DNA of 42,960 bases from the NCBI GenBank assembly GCA_964569865.1, contig CAZMVQ010000010.1, positions 1 to 42,960 of the forward strand, given 5' to 3'. The notes under the pieces are model-generated. The model did no database searches. It was not told the origin of the DNA and saw only the letters and a program-made list of their open reading frames with translations. Numbering within the stretch: position 1 is the stretch's first letter; each line of letters begins with the position of its first letter. Positions 1 through 8,676 of this stretch are shown here, in pieces. A program made the translations under genes and the position numbers. The DNA comes from DROE01 sp964569865 (GTDB taxonomy: Bacteria; Pseudomonadota; Alphaproteobacteria; Rhizobiales; Devosiaceae).

Positions 1-40
1 TAGGGTCAGGACCTAGCTCTGAGGCTGCTTGAATTTTGGT

Positions 41-2920
41 TTATTTGGAATATTGGGCCGCCAGTTTTCTTTGCAGGTCGTTCCCCGACATGGCGGTATC
101 AAATAAAAACCCTTGAGCCATTTGGCAGTTTAATTCACGCAACCGCTTGAGTTCGTCTGTGGATTCAACCCCTTCCGCAACCACCTTAAGTCCAAGCTCG
201 TTTGCCAGAGAAATTATTGCGCGCATAATCGGCCCCTGCGTATGGGACAGGCCGGCATTTTCGCTCATTTGAACAAACTGGGCGGGTATTTTTACCGTAT
301 CGAACGGAAAAAGATGCAAATATGACAGGGATGAATGCCCGGTACCAAAATCATCGAGGGCAAGTCCCAGCCCCATGGCTTTTAGAGCACTCAATACATA
401 GGCGGACTGCTCTGGATTGACCATCACCTGACTTTCGGTCACTTCAAGCTTGATATGAGGTGCCAATAAAGGATTTTCGGTCACCATGGTGCGCAAATCA
501 TTCAGCAGAGATTGAGTGGCAAGCTGGGTTGTGGAGAGATTTATGGATACAAAAAAGTTCTCATCTAATTGAAAATTATTAATCCAGTCACCGGTTTGAT
601 TGGCTGCCTGTCGCAGGGCCAAACGCCCAATTTTTTCGATCATTCCAATACGCTCGGCAAGGGGAATAAACTCGGAGGGCAGAATTAACCCTTTGGATGG
701 ATGGTTCCAGCGCATCAGTGCCTCAGCACCCGTGATCTTGCCGGTTTGAATGTTGTAAATGGGCTGGTAATGAACCTGTAGCTCACCCGCATTGATCGCC
801 CGTTCAAGGTCTTTTTCTGACGCCTCGGAATAGGCAGCGATTGAGCGGGCTGAAGCTCGATAGGCTTCAATCCTGTCACCGCCCAGGCGTTTGGCATAAT
901 ACATGGCCAGTTCAGCATCCCGCAGCACCTCTGCTGCGCTGGCAGATCCATTGTCAAAAATGGTAATGCCAATTGACGCTGTTAGAATTACATCCTGATC
1001 ACCAAAATTAAAGGGGGTGCGAAGTCCTCTGCGCATGGTCTCGGCAATTTCTGCAATCTTGGTGGCGCTGTCGCTTGAGGTGAGAATAGCTGCGAATTGA
1101 TCGCCGGATGTTCTGGCAAGTGTATCCATGGGCTGCATCACCCTGCCAATCCTTCTGGAAACTGCCAAAAGCACAGAATCAGCGGCCGATTGACCAATAC
1201 GCTCATCAAGCAGAGAAAACTCATCCAAGTTTATAACCAGAACCGCAGGTTTTATACCCCCTAATTCTCTGGCTCGTATCAGCGCCCTCTCCAACCGATC
1301 AATAAACAGTTGCTTATTGGGTAGACTTGTAAGGCTATCATGCACCGCATCGTGCATCAAACGTTCACGCGAAGCCCTGTCGGCAGTCACATCCTGCAAT
1401 GTGCCAACAATGCGCGAAACCGAACCTGAACCGCTTAAAACCGGTTTGGCCCGCATTCTAAACACCCGGTATCCCCCATCATGGGCACTAAACCGAACGT
1501 CCAGATTAGCTTTGCCTCTTTGCAATTCCACCAGCGTATCAAGGGCAGTTCGAAATCTATCCCGATCCTTTACATGAACACGATCAAGCCAGAGTTTTAT
1601 TGATCCGCGCAGGGCCCCTTCCCTGATCCCGAGCCTTGAGTGTATTTCGGCAGAGACATTTACCCGGTCTCTTTCGATATTCCAGTCAAAAACATAGTCG
1701 CCACTGCCGGTCAGAGCCAAAGCCCGCCGTTCAATTTCAGACACGGAGCCAAGAGAAACCTGCCCTTCGGCAAATGCATGCTGAACCGTTGTGAACCCCA
1801 TCAGCATCACCATTAGCACCAACCCGCCAGCAACCGCAGACTGGGCGATATCATTGGAAATCTGGCCGCTCAATACCATCCAGCTAAATGTCAGCCATGA
1901 CAGATAAATTATCCAGGTGGGAACCAGCATAACCGCCCGGTCATATCCACGAATTGCCAGAAGAAGAATTAGAGCAAATCCGAATATGCCAAGAATGACC
2001 AAAATCGAACGGGCAACCGTTGCCGCAATCGAGGGCTGTAAAAATGCAAACGCAATCAGCGCCAGCATAATTGCCGAAAGCGCCATTGCCAGATGTAAAA
2101 ACCGCAAATGCCAGCGATGAAGATTTAGGTATATGAATAAAAAGCCAAATAGTGTTGTCGCAATTCCCGCCTCCGAAGCTGCCCGGTAGGGCTGCACCGA
2201 GCCATTATCCACCCCCAGAAGCGGGCCAAGAACACCAAAATCAATAAGAAGATAAATCAGAACTGCCCAGGAAAATGCAGCAGTTGCCGGAAACACTCCT
2301 CGCCCCTTGACCACAAACATTATCGTTAAAAATACCGCTGCAAGACCTGAAATTCCAAGAACAGTGCCGCGAAACAATGTGAATGAACTTATATAGTCCC
2401 GATAGGCGCCCGGCTCCCAAATGTATAATTCCGGAAGTTGGGCATTGGTGAGCTCTGCAGCGAAAGTGACGGTTGCACCGGGATCAAGAATTATTTCAAA
2501 TACATCTGCTTCTGGATCGTTTTGACGCTGGGGCCGCAATCCGGCACTGGGAGTTAGGGCCGAAATTCTCGCATTACCCAAATCCGGCGTAAAAAGACCC
2601 GACCCGGGCATGCGGAAAAATGGCGCCACCAATAATCTGGTAATTTGAATATCTGACGGGTTAGACAGGGCAAACAGCGCCCATGACGGATTTGTACCCT
2701 CTTTTGCAGCCAAAACTTCAATCCGGCGCACAATTCCATCGGCTCCGGGAGCCGTACTGAGGCGCACTCTTCCATCCGTGCCCTCAACAACGTCTATCGC
2801 TGCGCTAAGATTGATTGCGTTAACGTCTGAGGGAATCGCAATCACCTCGAACGCGCTGGCAGGCGCAATCGCCATGACCGCAAACACAATATATTTCGCC
2901 AGAGCTACAAGGTGACGCAT
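41..2920 (-). CDS. Membrane 7TM sensor with PAS, degenerate GGDEF and intact EAL domain (probable c-di-GMP phosphodiesterase)
   Basis: The 959-residue protein starts with a signal peptide (about residues 1-23, ending near ASAF). A periplasmic beta-rich region follows to about 175, then seven or eight hydrophobic segments (about 180-390), an arrangement like the 7TMR-DISM sensors. A PAS-like domain (about 400-520), a GGDEF domain (about 525-695) and an EAL domain (about 705-950) complete it. The GGDEF signature reads SGDQF (605-609), so cyclase activity is doubtful. The EAL domain keeps EALMRW (733-738), the NLS motif, EVTES, DDFGTG and AEGVE, the set expected of an active phosphodiesterase that hydrolyses cyclic di-GMP. 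The likely role is an inner-membrane sensor lowering c-di-GMP in response to a periplasmic or membrane signal. It is the last gene of the minus-strand run. The domain calls are firm; the activity is inferred. Confidence 0.88.
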   Translation of the reverse strand: MRHLVALAKYIVFAVMAIAPASAFEVIAIPSDVNAINLSAAIDVVEGTDGRVRLSTAPGADGIVRRIEVLAAKEGTNPSWALFALSNPSDIQITRLLVAPFFRMPGSGLFTPDLGNARISALTPSAGLRPQRQNDPEADVFEIILDPGATVTFAAELTNAQLPELYIWEPGAYRDYISSFTLFRGTVLGISGLAAVFLTIMFVVKGRGVFPATAAFSWAVLIYLLIDFGVLGPLLGVDNGSVQPYRAASEAGIATTLFGFLFIYLNLHRWHLRFLHLAMALSAIMLALIAFAFLQPSIAATVARSILVILGIFGFALILLLAIRGYDRAVMLVPTWIIYLSWLTFSWMVLSGQISNDIAQSAVAGGLVLMVMLMGFTTVQHAFAEGQVSLGSVSEIERRALALTGSGDYVFDWNIERDRVNVSAEIHSRLGIREGALRGSIKLWLDRVHVKDRDRFRTALDTLVELQRGKANLDVRFSAHDGGYRVFRMRAKPVLSGSGSVSRIVGTLQDVTADRASRERLMHDAVHDSLTSLPNKQLFIDRLERALIRARELGGIKPAVLVINLDEFSLLDERIGQSAADSVLLAVSRRIGRVMQPMDTLARTSGDQFAAILTSSDSATKIAEIAETMRRGLRTPFNFGDQDVILTASIGITIFDNGSASAAEVLRDAELAMYYAKRLGGDRIEAYRASARSIAAYSEASEKDLERAINAGELQVHYQPIYNIQTGKITGAEALMRWNHPSKGLILPSEFIPLAERIGMIEKIGRLALRQAANQTGDWINNFQLDENFFVSINLSTTQLATQSLLNDLRTMVTENPLLAPHIKLEVTESQVMVNPEQSAYVLSALKAMGLGLALDDFGTGHSSLSYLHLFPFDTVKIPAQFVQMSENAGLSHTQGPIMRAIISLANELGLKVVAEGVESTDELKRLRELNCQMAQGFLFDTAMSGNDLQRKLAAQYSK

Positions 2921-2984
2921 TTCTGCCGGATAATCCTATTTTTTCATTCGCAATCTTGCCCTTGGTAACGGGGAATCGCTTAAT

Positions 2985-3626
2985 CTACAAGCTTTTGGAT
3001 GATTCGCGCTTAATTGTGGCAAATTGATCTTTAGTTATCCCAAATAACAAATGATCTCGCATTTCTCCGTTGATTTGCAAGTATTTGGGAGCAAACCCTT
3101 CTTTTTGAAAACCATTTTTTATCAACACGTTTTTAGATCTGTCGTTCTCAGGCAGACAAGCTGCGTGAATACGCCGCAATTTCAGTTCACCAAATGCAAA
3201 CGGTAAAACCAAAGCAACCGCCCTGTTCATGTAGCCTTTGCCGGTTTGCCCCTCACCCAGCCAATAGCCAATATTTGCATGATAAGCGGCACCATAGCGA
3301 ATATTTGACAGGGTAACCCCTCCGACAAATGTCTCTTTCACCCGATTATTCTTTTTTTGCAGGGTGAAGATAAATAGTGAAAATTCAACAATTTTTCCTG
3401 CCCGGTCGGCGCTGATTTTTACCCGCTTTACAAATGAATTGCGGGTTAATTCATAATCATTCCATTTTGGCTCAAACGGAGTTAAAAATGGTCGGCTGGC
3501 AGAACGAATGTTTTGCCACGCAGCAAAATCGGCGCGTTTGGGAAGGCGAAGGCGCAAGCCCGCTTCTTCTAATACCGGTAATTTTTTTCTTGCCCACAAA
3601 TCAATTACCCATATATGCGACAGCAA
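2985..3626 (-). CDS. GNAT family N-acetyltransferase (RimJ/RimL-like)
   Basis: The protein resembles the RimJ/RimL-type branch of the GNAT superfamily, which transfers acetyl from acetyl-CoA to amino groups, classically ribosomal protein N-termini. Visible features are the early strand LRLRLPKRADFAAW, the core strand with YHANIGYWLGEGQTGKGYMNRAV, which carries the Q/R-x-x-G-x-G/A-like acetyl-CoA loop as GQTGKGY, and the later LRRIHAACLPENDRSKNVLIKNGF, typical of this group. The boundary used is a TTG codon with no convincing ribosome binding site. A second TTG at 3599, giving LWARKKLPVLEE, fits the family N-terminus as well, so the start is uncertain. It follows the M16 peptidase by 22 bases and probably shares its transcript, an order common in Rhizobiales. 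The substrate cannot be read from the sequence. Confidence 0.85.
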   Translation of the reverse strand: MLSHIWVIDLWARKKLPVLEEAGLRLRLPKRADFAAWQNIRSASRPFLTPFEPKWNDYELTRNSFVKRVKISADRAGKIVEFSLFIFTLQKKNNRVKETFVGGVTLSNIRYGAAYHANIGYWLGEGQTGKGYMNRAVALVLPFAFGELKLRRIHAACLPENDRSKNVLIKNGFQKEGFAPKYLQINGEMRDHLLFGITKDQFATIKRESSKSL

Positions 3627-3648
3627 ATCGCACGTTCATTTGGAAATA

Positions 3649-4911
3649 TCATTTGGTAAAATATTCCACAAGTTCATCTAGGGGTGGCAATTGAGCAATG
3701 GGGCCGTTGGCAGCGATAGAAAGGTTTTTGCTGCTGAATAGCTGGCCGGCAATTTCTTTAACACGGTTAACATCAATCTTGTTGATACGCTCAATAGTTT
3801 CACTCATTTCAATAGTGCGCCCCCATAAAATCTGCTGACGAGCCAATTGTCCGGCCCGGCTGGTGGGGCTTTCAAGAGACATTAGCAGCCCGGCCCTGAT
3901 CTGGTTACGCACCCTTAGCACTTCGTCTTCAGATATATTTTGCACCGCGTTGCGCAATTCATCAAGAATTACATGGACCAGTTCGCCCACATCCTCTTCA
4001 CCGGTGGAAGCTGAAACGCCAAATACACCACTATCGGCAAATGCCCAGTTGAACGCATAAATGGAATAACAAAGGCCGCGTTTTTCACGAACCTCCTGAA
4101 ACAGGCGCGAACTCATGCCACCACCAAGGATGGATGCCAAAATTTGCGAAGCATAAAAACCATCGGAATTATAGGGTCGACCTTCCAGTCCAATAATAAT
4201 CTGGGCCTGCTCATTGTCCGTTTTTTTGCGCATATCTCCGCCGATATATTTGGCGGCAACCGGCTCCATATCCCCATCGGGCTTAAGATGGGCAAAGCGT
4301 TTGGAAACCATATCAACCAAGCGATCATGCTCAACATTGCCAGCGGCGCTGACAACCATTCGATTGCCCACATAATTTCTGTCCATATAGGCACGCAGCT
4401 GATCCGGGCCAAAGCTTTTTACGGATTTAACAGTTCCAAGGATAGGGCGCCCTATTGCCTGATCAGGAAACACCGCTTTTTGAAACAGGTCAAAAACCTG
4501 ATCATTGGGGTCATCCAGAGATGCGCCTATTTCCTGCTCGATTACATGCTGCTCGCGCGCCAGATCTTTGGGATTAAAAACCGAATTGCACAAAATATCT
4601 GAAAGGATGTCAGTGGCAAGAGGTACATCATCCTTGAGGATTCTGGCAAAATAACCCGTGTGCTCAATGGAGGTTGCAGCGTTTAGATCACCGCCAACCA
4701 TTTCGATCTGTTCTACCACTTGCCGAGAAGAACGGGTTGTTGTTCCCTTAAATGCCATATGCTCCAGAAAGTGGGATATGCCATTTTCCTCTGGTCGCTC
4801 CCAGCGCGATCCGGCTTTTACCCAGACCCCCATTGAAGCACTCTCAAGATGAGGCATGTGATGGGACAAAACGGTCATGCCGTTTTCTAACTTGGTGCTG
4901 GATACGCTCAA
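3649..4911 (-). CDS. M16 family zinc metallopeptidase (mitochondrial-processing-peptidase-like)
   Basis: This 420-residue protein is a single-unit M16 peptidase of the pitrilysin/MPP-beta group. The inverted zinc motif HFLEH lies at residues 47-51 and the third ligand is probably E127 in VIEQEIGA, 76 residues later, as expected for the family. The C-terminal half has the usual inactive-lobe features, including a glycine-rich loop (ILGGGMSSRLFQEVREKRGLCYS). No signal peptide is seen, so it should be cytoplasmic. The start is a TTG codon preceded by AGGAG with a 7-base spacer, and it lies 13 bases after the thrC stop, so the two are probably cotranscribed. In Rhizobiales this gene regularly sits beside thrC. 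Its physiological substrates are unknown; degradation of signal peptides or small peptides is only a possibility. Confidence 0.93.
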   Translation of the reverse strand: MSVSSTKLENGMTVLSHHMPHLESASMGVWVKAGSRWERPEENGISHFLEHMAFKGTTTRSSRQVVEQIEMVGGDLNAATSIEHTGYFARILKDDVPLATDILSDILCNSVFNPKDLAREQHVIEQEIGASLDDPNDQVFDLFQKAVFPDQAIGRPILGTVKSVKSFGPDQLRAYMDRNYVGNRMVVSAAGNVEHDRLVDMVSKRFAHLKPDGDMEPVAAKYIGGDMRKKTDNEQAQIIIGLEGRPYNSDGFYASQILASILGGGMSSRLFQEVREKRGLCYSIYAFNWAFADSGVFGVSASTGEEDVGELVHVILDELRNAVQNISEDEVLRVRNQIRAGLLMSLESPTSRAGQLARQQILWGRTIEMSETIERINKIDVNRVKEIAGQLFSSKNLSIAANGPIAQLPPLDELVEYFTK

Positions 4912-4924
4912 AATTATTCTCCTG

Positions 4925-6316
4925 TTACGCAGAGGTTCGCCTGCGTATGTATTCTTGAATTATCTGGGGGTCATTAGCCAGTAGTTCACACTTTTCTGAC
5001 CGGTCGTGAATATCGGATAACATGGGCGGCAATGATGGAAAAACAGAAGATGCAGCTTGTACCGCATCCGGGAATTTTGCCGGATGTGCCGTTGCCAGTG
5101 TAATCATTGGAAAGTTTGCATCCATTTGTTGTCGCGCCACATACACACCAACGGCGCTGTGGGGATCAAGCAAATAGCCCGATTTCTCGTAGCTTGATTT
5201 TATTGTGAGGGCTGTTTTAGTTTCCGGGCTGGAGCCAACTGCGAAATTTTTTGAAATTTGAGCAAGGGATTGCTCGTCTATCGAAAATGTACCTGATTGG
5301 GAGAGGGAGTTCATTTTGGCACGAATTTCATCAGAATTTTTATTGCCAGCCTCAAACAATAAACGTTCAAAATTTGATGAAATCTGAATATCCATCGAGG
5401 GACTTTGCGTGGGCTTAACGCTCGAAGTTTGATAAACGCCTGTGGTTAGAGCGCGGTGCAAAATATCGTTGGAATTAGTGGCTATCACCAGCTTATTGAT
5501 GTTCAAGCCCATTTGCTTGGCGGCGTAACCGGCGAATATGTCGCCAAAATTTCCGGTTGGTACAGTGAAATCCACCGGCCTATGGGGGGCACCGACGGCA
5601 ACTGCCGAGGTGAAATAATAGACAATTTGAGCAACTATTCTGCCCCAGTTGATTGAATTGACACCTGTTAAGCTGATAGATTTGCGAAACTCAACATTCA
5701 AAAACATGTCTTTGACAAGTTTTTGACAATCATCAAACGAGCCTTCAAGCGCGATATTGTGGACGTTTTTATCCAGAATCGTTGTCATTTGACGTCTTTG
5801 AACATCAGAAACCCGACCATGGGGATGCAAGATAAATATATCTATATTGGGCCGGTTGCGAAATGCTTCGATGGCAGCAGATCCCGTGTCGCCAGATGTT
5901 GCGCCAACAATTGTTGCCTTTTGCCCCCTTTGAGCCAGAATATGGTCAACAATCCTTGCCAGCAATTGCATGGCAACATCTTTGAATGCCAATGTCGGGC
6001 CGTGAAACAGCTCTAATATAAAATGGCCCGGTTCCAGCTCTATAATCGGTGCAACACTTGGATGGGGAAATGATGCATAGGCCTGCTCAATCATCTCGCG
6101 CAAAACCGTATTTTCTATTTCTCCATCAACAAAGGGCGAAATAACTTCAAACGCCGTATGAGCATATGATTTATTGGCGAAACCCGCTATTTGTTGTTTT
6201 TCAAGTTGCGGCCATGTTTTTGGCAGGTAAAGCCCACCATCCTCTGCCAAACCCGCCATGACAGCATCGCAAAAGCCCAGTTCCGGCGCTTGGCCGCGTG
6301 TGGAAATATATTTCAT
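4925..6316 (-). CDS. thrC: Threonine synthase
   Basis: Threonine synthase converts O-phospho-L-homoserine and water to L-threonine and phosphate with pyridoxal phosphate, the last step of threonine synthesis. At 463 residues it matches the bacterial/yeast-type enzyme. The N-terminus MKYISTRG is characteristic, and the PLP lysine is K112 in GPTLAFKD. The phosphate-binding GATSGDTGSAAIEAF segment and the later VPTGNFGDIFAGY motif are both present. The ATG start is preceded only by a weak AGG-type site. It stands 246 bases downstream of SURF1 and directly upstream of the M16 peptidase. This is the usual alphaproteobacterial arrangement, except that no ispH or thrB lies between SURF1 and thrC here. 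Confidence 0.97.
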   Translation of the reverse strand: MKYISTRGQAPELGFCDAVMAGLAEDGGLYLPKTWPQLEKQQIAGFANKSYAHTAFEVISPFVDGEIENTVLREMIEQAYASFPHPSVAPIIELEPGHFILELFHGPTLAFKDVAMQLLARIVDHILAQRGQKATIVGATSGDTGSAAIEAFRNRPNIDIFILHPHGRVSDVQRRQMTTILDKNVHNIALEGSFDDCQKLVKDMFLNVEFRKSISLTGVNSINWGRIVAQIVYYFTSAVAVGAPHRPVDFTVPTGNFGDIFAGYAAKQMGLNINKLVIATNSNDILHRALTTGVYQTSSVKPTQSPSMDIQISSNFERLLFEAGNKNSDEIRAKMNSLSQSGTFSIDEQSLAQISKNFAVGSSPETKTALTIKSSYEKSGYLLDPHSAVGVYVARQQMDANFPMITLATAHPAKFPDAVQAASSVFPSLPPMLSDIHDRSEKCELLANDPQIIQEYIRRRTSA

Positions 6317-6562
6317 AAAAATTGGATAACCTGAGTTTTTTTGCCTGTTATGTTTTGATTTATTCGAAACATGAATTTGGCATTTTGATTATGTTTTGCT
6401 TTGATATCTGAACTTATAACTCTTGACGCTAATGAGTTGTTTAAGCAATCCTGCCCCACTAGGCAACCAAATCAGAATTATACGCCAATAAATAGCTGAT
6501 TTGTGCGATTCTTGTTTTTTTGTGCCATTCCCTTTGCTCAAGGTTATCGCTCAACCCCTGAT
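6317..6562. other. Intergenic region between SURF1 and thrC
   Basis: About 246 AT-rich bases separate the SURF1 stop from the thrC start, both on the minus strand. I see no coding frame with family character and no convincing hairpin followed by a T-run. It probably holds the thrC promoter, but I could not pick out a reliable -35/-10 pair. Confidence 0.5.
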
Positions 6563-7354
6563 CTATTTATTTGTTCTGCGCATCCATACCAGCAGCAAAA
6601 GTGGCGTAAGAATCGCTAATGAAAACCAGGTAATCGCATATTCCAGATGTTTATTAACAACGGTCAATTTAGTTTCACCACCCTGGGGAAGAGAACCATC
6701 CGGGGTTAGGCCATCATTAAAATAGATCGGGGCAATAGGCTGGCTTTCCTCACCAATGAACTGGGTAAGGCGCTCAACATTTCGTACCCAGTCAATGCGA
6801 TTGTCAAATTCGGAACCGGGAGTAAATGCGTTAACTGGCTCAGTTACACGCCCCAAACCAACAAGGGTCACTTCATCAATCGGGCCGGCCCCACCATCTA
6901 TAAATCCGTTCGCAAGAAATTCGGGTACATATCCGCGATTAACAAAAATCATGCCCCCGTCCTTGAGATAAAACGGGGCTACAATCCAATAACCCGGGCC
7001 ATAATGCGTTCCATCATCTGCGGTCAAAAAAGTAAATATTCTAACGGTTTGACTGTGATCAAAAGTCCCTGTGATTGTTAAGGGACGAAAATCATAAATT
7101 TCAGCGTCAAAACCAACCCATTCGGCCACCGATGGAATCTCAATGGGATCATTGCCAATCCGCTCTTCAATATCTGCTATCATGGCATCTTTTACTGCCA
7201 GACGATTGAGCTGCCAATTGCCAAGAAATGCAAAAAGAGCTGTTAGAACCAGCATAAAGACTACAAAGCTGATGCGATTAGCTTTTGATTTCTTCGGTTC
7301 TTTTTCAGCAAGTGATGGAGTTTTGTCGATCTTGGAACTAATGGAATTATTCAA
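6563..7354 (-). CDS. SURF1 family cytochrome c oxidase assembly protein
   Basis: SURF1 proteins help insert heme a into subunit I of cytochrome c oxidase. This copy is 263 residues with the family topology: a transmembrane helix near the N-terminus (VVFMLVLTALFAFLGNWQL), a large periplasmic domain and a second helix near the C-terminus (YAITWFSLAILTPLLLLVWM). GNWQLNRLAVKD after helix 1, VNRGYVP and the C-terminal NKHLEYAITWF are family signatures. I chose the TTG at 7354 because AGGAGG lies six bases upstream; it makes an 8-base overlap with the DUF983 stop, implying translational coupling. A longer reading from 7393 would start well inside DUF983 and lacks this support. It closes the oxidase operon. 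Confidence 0.92.
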   Translation of the reverse strand: MNNSISSKIDKTPSLAEKEPKKSKANRISFVVFMLVLTALFAFLGNWQLNRLAVKDAMIADIEERIGNDPIEIPSVAEWVGFDAEIYDFRPLTITGTFDHSQTVRIFTFLTADDGTHYGPGYWIVAPFYLKDGGMIFVNRGYVPEFLANGFIDGGAGPIDEVTLVGLGRVTEPVNAFTPGSEFDNRIDWVRNVERLTQFIGEESQPIAPIYFNDGLTPDGSLPQGGETKLTVVNKHLEYAITWFSLAILTPLLLLVWMRRTNK

Positions 7355-7721
7355 TTTCGCCCTCCTGGGCAGAAAGCCTATATTGAAGTGCAATGATTAT
7401 GCCTTTGAATGGCCGCATAAGTGCAACTGCCAAAATAATTGTAGTCGGTATCCATAAACTCATATGAACGAGCATCGAAGGTTTAAAAACTATGTCCACC
7501 CATAGAGCCAGAGATACAACAATGGCACCAACTATAAAGATTATAAAAATTGCCGGGCCATCGGCGCTATCGGCAAAAGTCAAATCCAAAGCACACTGCG
7601 AGCATTGCTTGTTAATTGTTAGAAATCCGGAAAACAAATTACCCTTTGCGCAATGGGGGCATTTAGCCTTTAAGCCTATTAGCCATGGAGACATTTGGGA
7701 TTGGGGTTGCTTTGCCATCAC
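7347..7721 (-). CDS. DUF983 family small membrane protein with zinc-ribbon-like cysteines
   Basis: This 124-residue protein belongs to DUF983, a family that travels with cytochrome oxidase assembly genes in alphaproteobacteria. Two CxxC pairs (C21/C24 in CPHC and C40/C43 in CSQC) near the N-terminus suggest a metal-binding knuckle. Two hydrophobic helices follow (GPAIFIIFIVGAIVVSLALWV and LWIPTTIILAVALM). It lies between ctaE and SURF1, and its 3' end overlaps the SURF1 start. The first codon of the frame is GTG, with ATG directly after it at 7718; either could be used. The molecular role is not established, and a part in oxidase assembly or metal handling is inferred from position only. Confidence 0.9.
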   Translation of the reverse strand: MMAKQPQSQMSPWLIGLKAKCPHCAKGNLFSGFLTINKQCSQCALDLTFADSADGPAIFIIFIVGAIVVSLALWVDIVFKPSMLVHMSLWIPTTIILAVALMRPFKGIIIALQYRLSAQEGEIE

Positions 7722-7762
7722 TAGTTAAAGCACTTCCGCATTTTGAGTTTTAACCCGAATTG

Positions 7763-7797
7763 AAGAAGGGTGCTGTTGCGCACCCTTCTTTTCTTTT
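7763..7797. terminator. Perfect 11-bp hairpin between ctaE and DUF983
   Basis: AAGAAGGGTGC (7763-7773) pairs perfectly with GCACCCTTCTT (7780-7790) around a six-base loop. On the plus strand a T-rich tract (TTCTTTT) follows, as in an intrinsic terminator, but no plus-strand gene lies just upstream. Read in the operon direction (minus) it is preceded by an A-rich tract and followed by CAATT, so it could be an imperfect terminator, a pause site or an mRNA-stabilising hairpin that lowers DUF983-SURF1 expression relative to ctaE. Confidence 0.55.
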
Positions 7798-7840
7798 ATC
7801 CGCGCATCAACGCGTAATTCTGGTTCGTTGCCCAGCAAAG

Positions 7841-8674
7841 CTAATGGGCGAGAGCCCCGAACGAGCTGCCCCAAACATATACAGAGGCAAAAAGGAACAA
7901 CCAAACCACATCCACAAAATGCCAATACCAAGCAGCAAATTCAAAACCAAGATGTTGTTTTGGAGTAAAGTCACCTTTGAGCATGCGCACCAGGCAAACA
8001 ATCAAAAATATGGTCCCGATAAAAACATGGAAGCCATGAAATCCAGTAGCCATAAAGAATGTGGCGCCATAAATATTGCCGGAGAACGAAAATCCTGCCT
8101 GACCATATTCGATAATCTGAACAACTGTAAACAACACACCCAGTGCAATAGTTAGGACCAGCCCCCATTTTAAGCCCTTGCGATCACCTTCAAGCAATGC
8201 ATGGTGAGCCCAGGTTACCGTAGTGCCTGACGCCAGCAAAACCAGAGTGTTGAACAAAGGAAGGTGCCATGGATTAAAGAGCTCAACGCCATTGGGCGGC
8301 CAAACTCCACCCGACACCGCTACGCGAGTAAACTGCTCAACATCATCTATTCTGAAAAATCCATCAAAATAGGCCCAGAACCAAGCGACGAAGAACATAA
8401 CTTCAGAAGCAATAAACAGGATCATGCCATAGCGATGATGCATTTGCACCACTTCTGTATGATCCCCTGAATTTGCCTCATTCACCACATCTGCCCACCA
8501 GACAAACATGGTATATAGCACACCGGTAAGGCCAATAAAGAACAGCCACGGTGTTACGTCGCGCATCCACATGATGGCTCCAACCGCCATAACAAAGGCG
8601 GCAAGCGAACCAACCGCTGGCCAGGGGCTAGGATCTACCAGATGATAATCGTGGTTTTTTGTTGCTGAAGACAT
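7841..8674 (-). CDS. ctaE: Cytochrome c oxidase subunit III
   Basis: This is subunit III of the aa3-type cytochrome c oxidase, a seven-helix protein that packs against subunit I and supports proton uptake and enzyme stability. At 277 residues it is of normal bacterial length. Recognisable family segments include HHRYGMILFIASEVMFFVAWFWAYF, which contains the conserved acidic and aromatic residues of helix 3, the segment GVWPPNGVE, GFHGFHVFIG and the C-terminal FEFAAWYWHFVDVVWLFLF. It follows ctaG by two bases and precedes DUF983 after an intervening hairpin. It acts in the inner membrane as part of the complex with CtaC and CtaD. Confidence 0.98.
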   Translation of the reverse strand: MSSATKNHDYHLVDPSPWPAVGSLAAFVMAVGAIMWMRDVTPWLFFIGLTGVLYTMFVWWADVVNEANSGDHTEVVQMHHRYGMILFIASEVMFFVAWFWAYFDGFFRIDDVEQFTRVAVSGGVWPPNGVELFNPWHLPLFNTLVLLASGTTVTWAHHALLEGDRKGLKWGLVLTIALGVLFTVVQIIEYGQAGFSFSGNIYGATFFMATGFHGFHVFIGTIFLIVCLVRMLKGDFTPKQHLGFEFAAWYWHFVDVVWLFLFASVYVWGSSFGALAH

Positions 8675-8676
8675 AT

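Noticed and set aside
1317..2790. Several open frames antisense to the EAL gene and others of 60-170 codons antisense to large genes
   Set aside because: They mirror codon structure of real genes on the opposite strand and show no conserved motifs.
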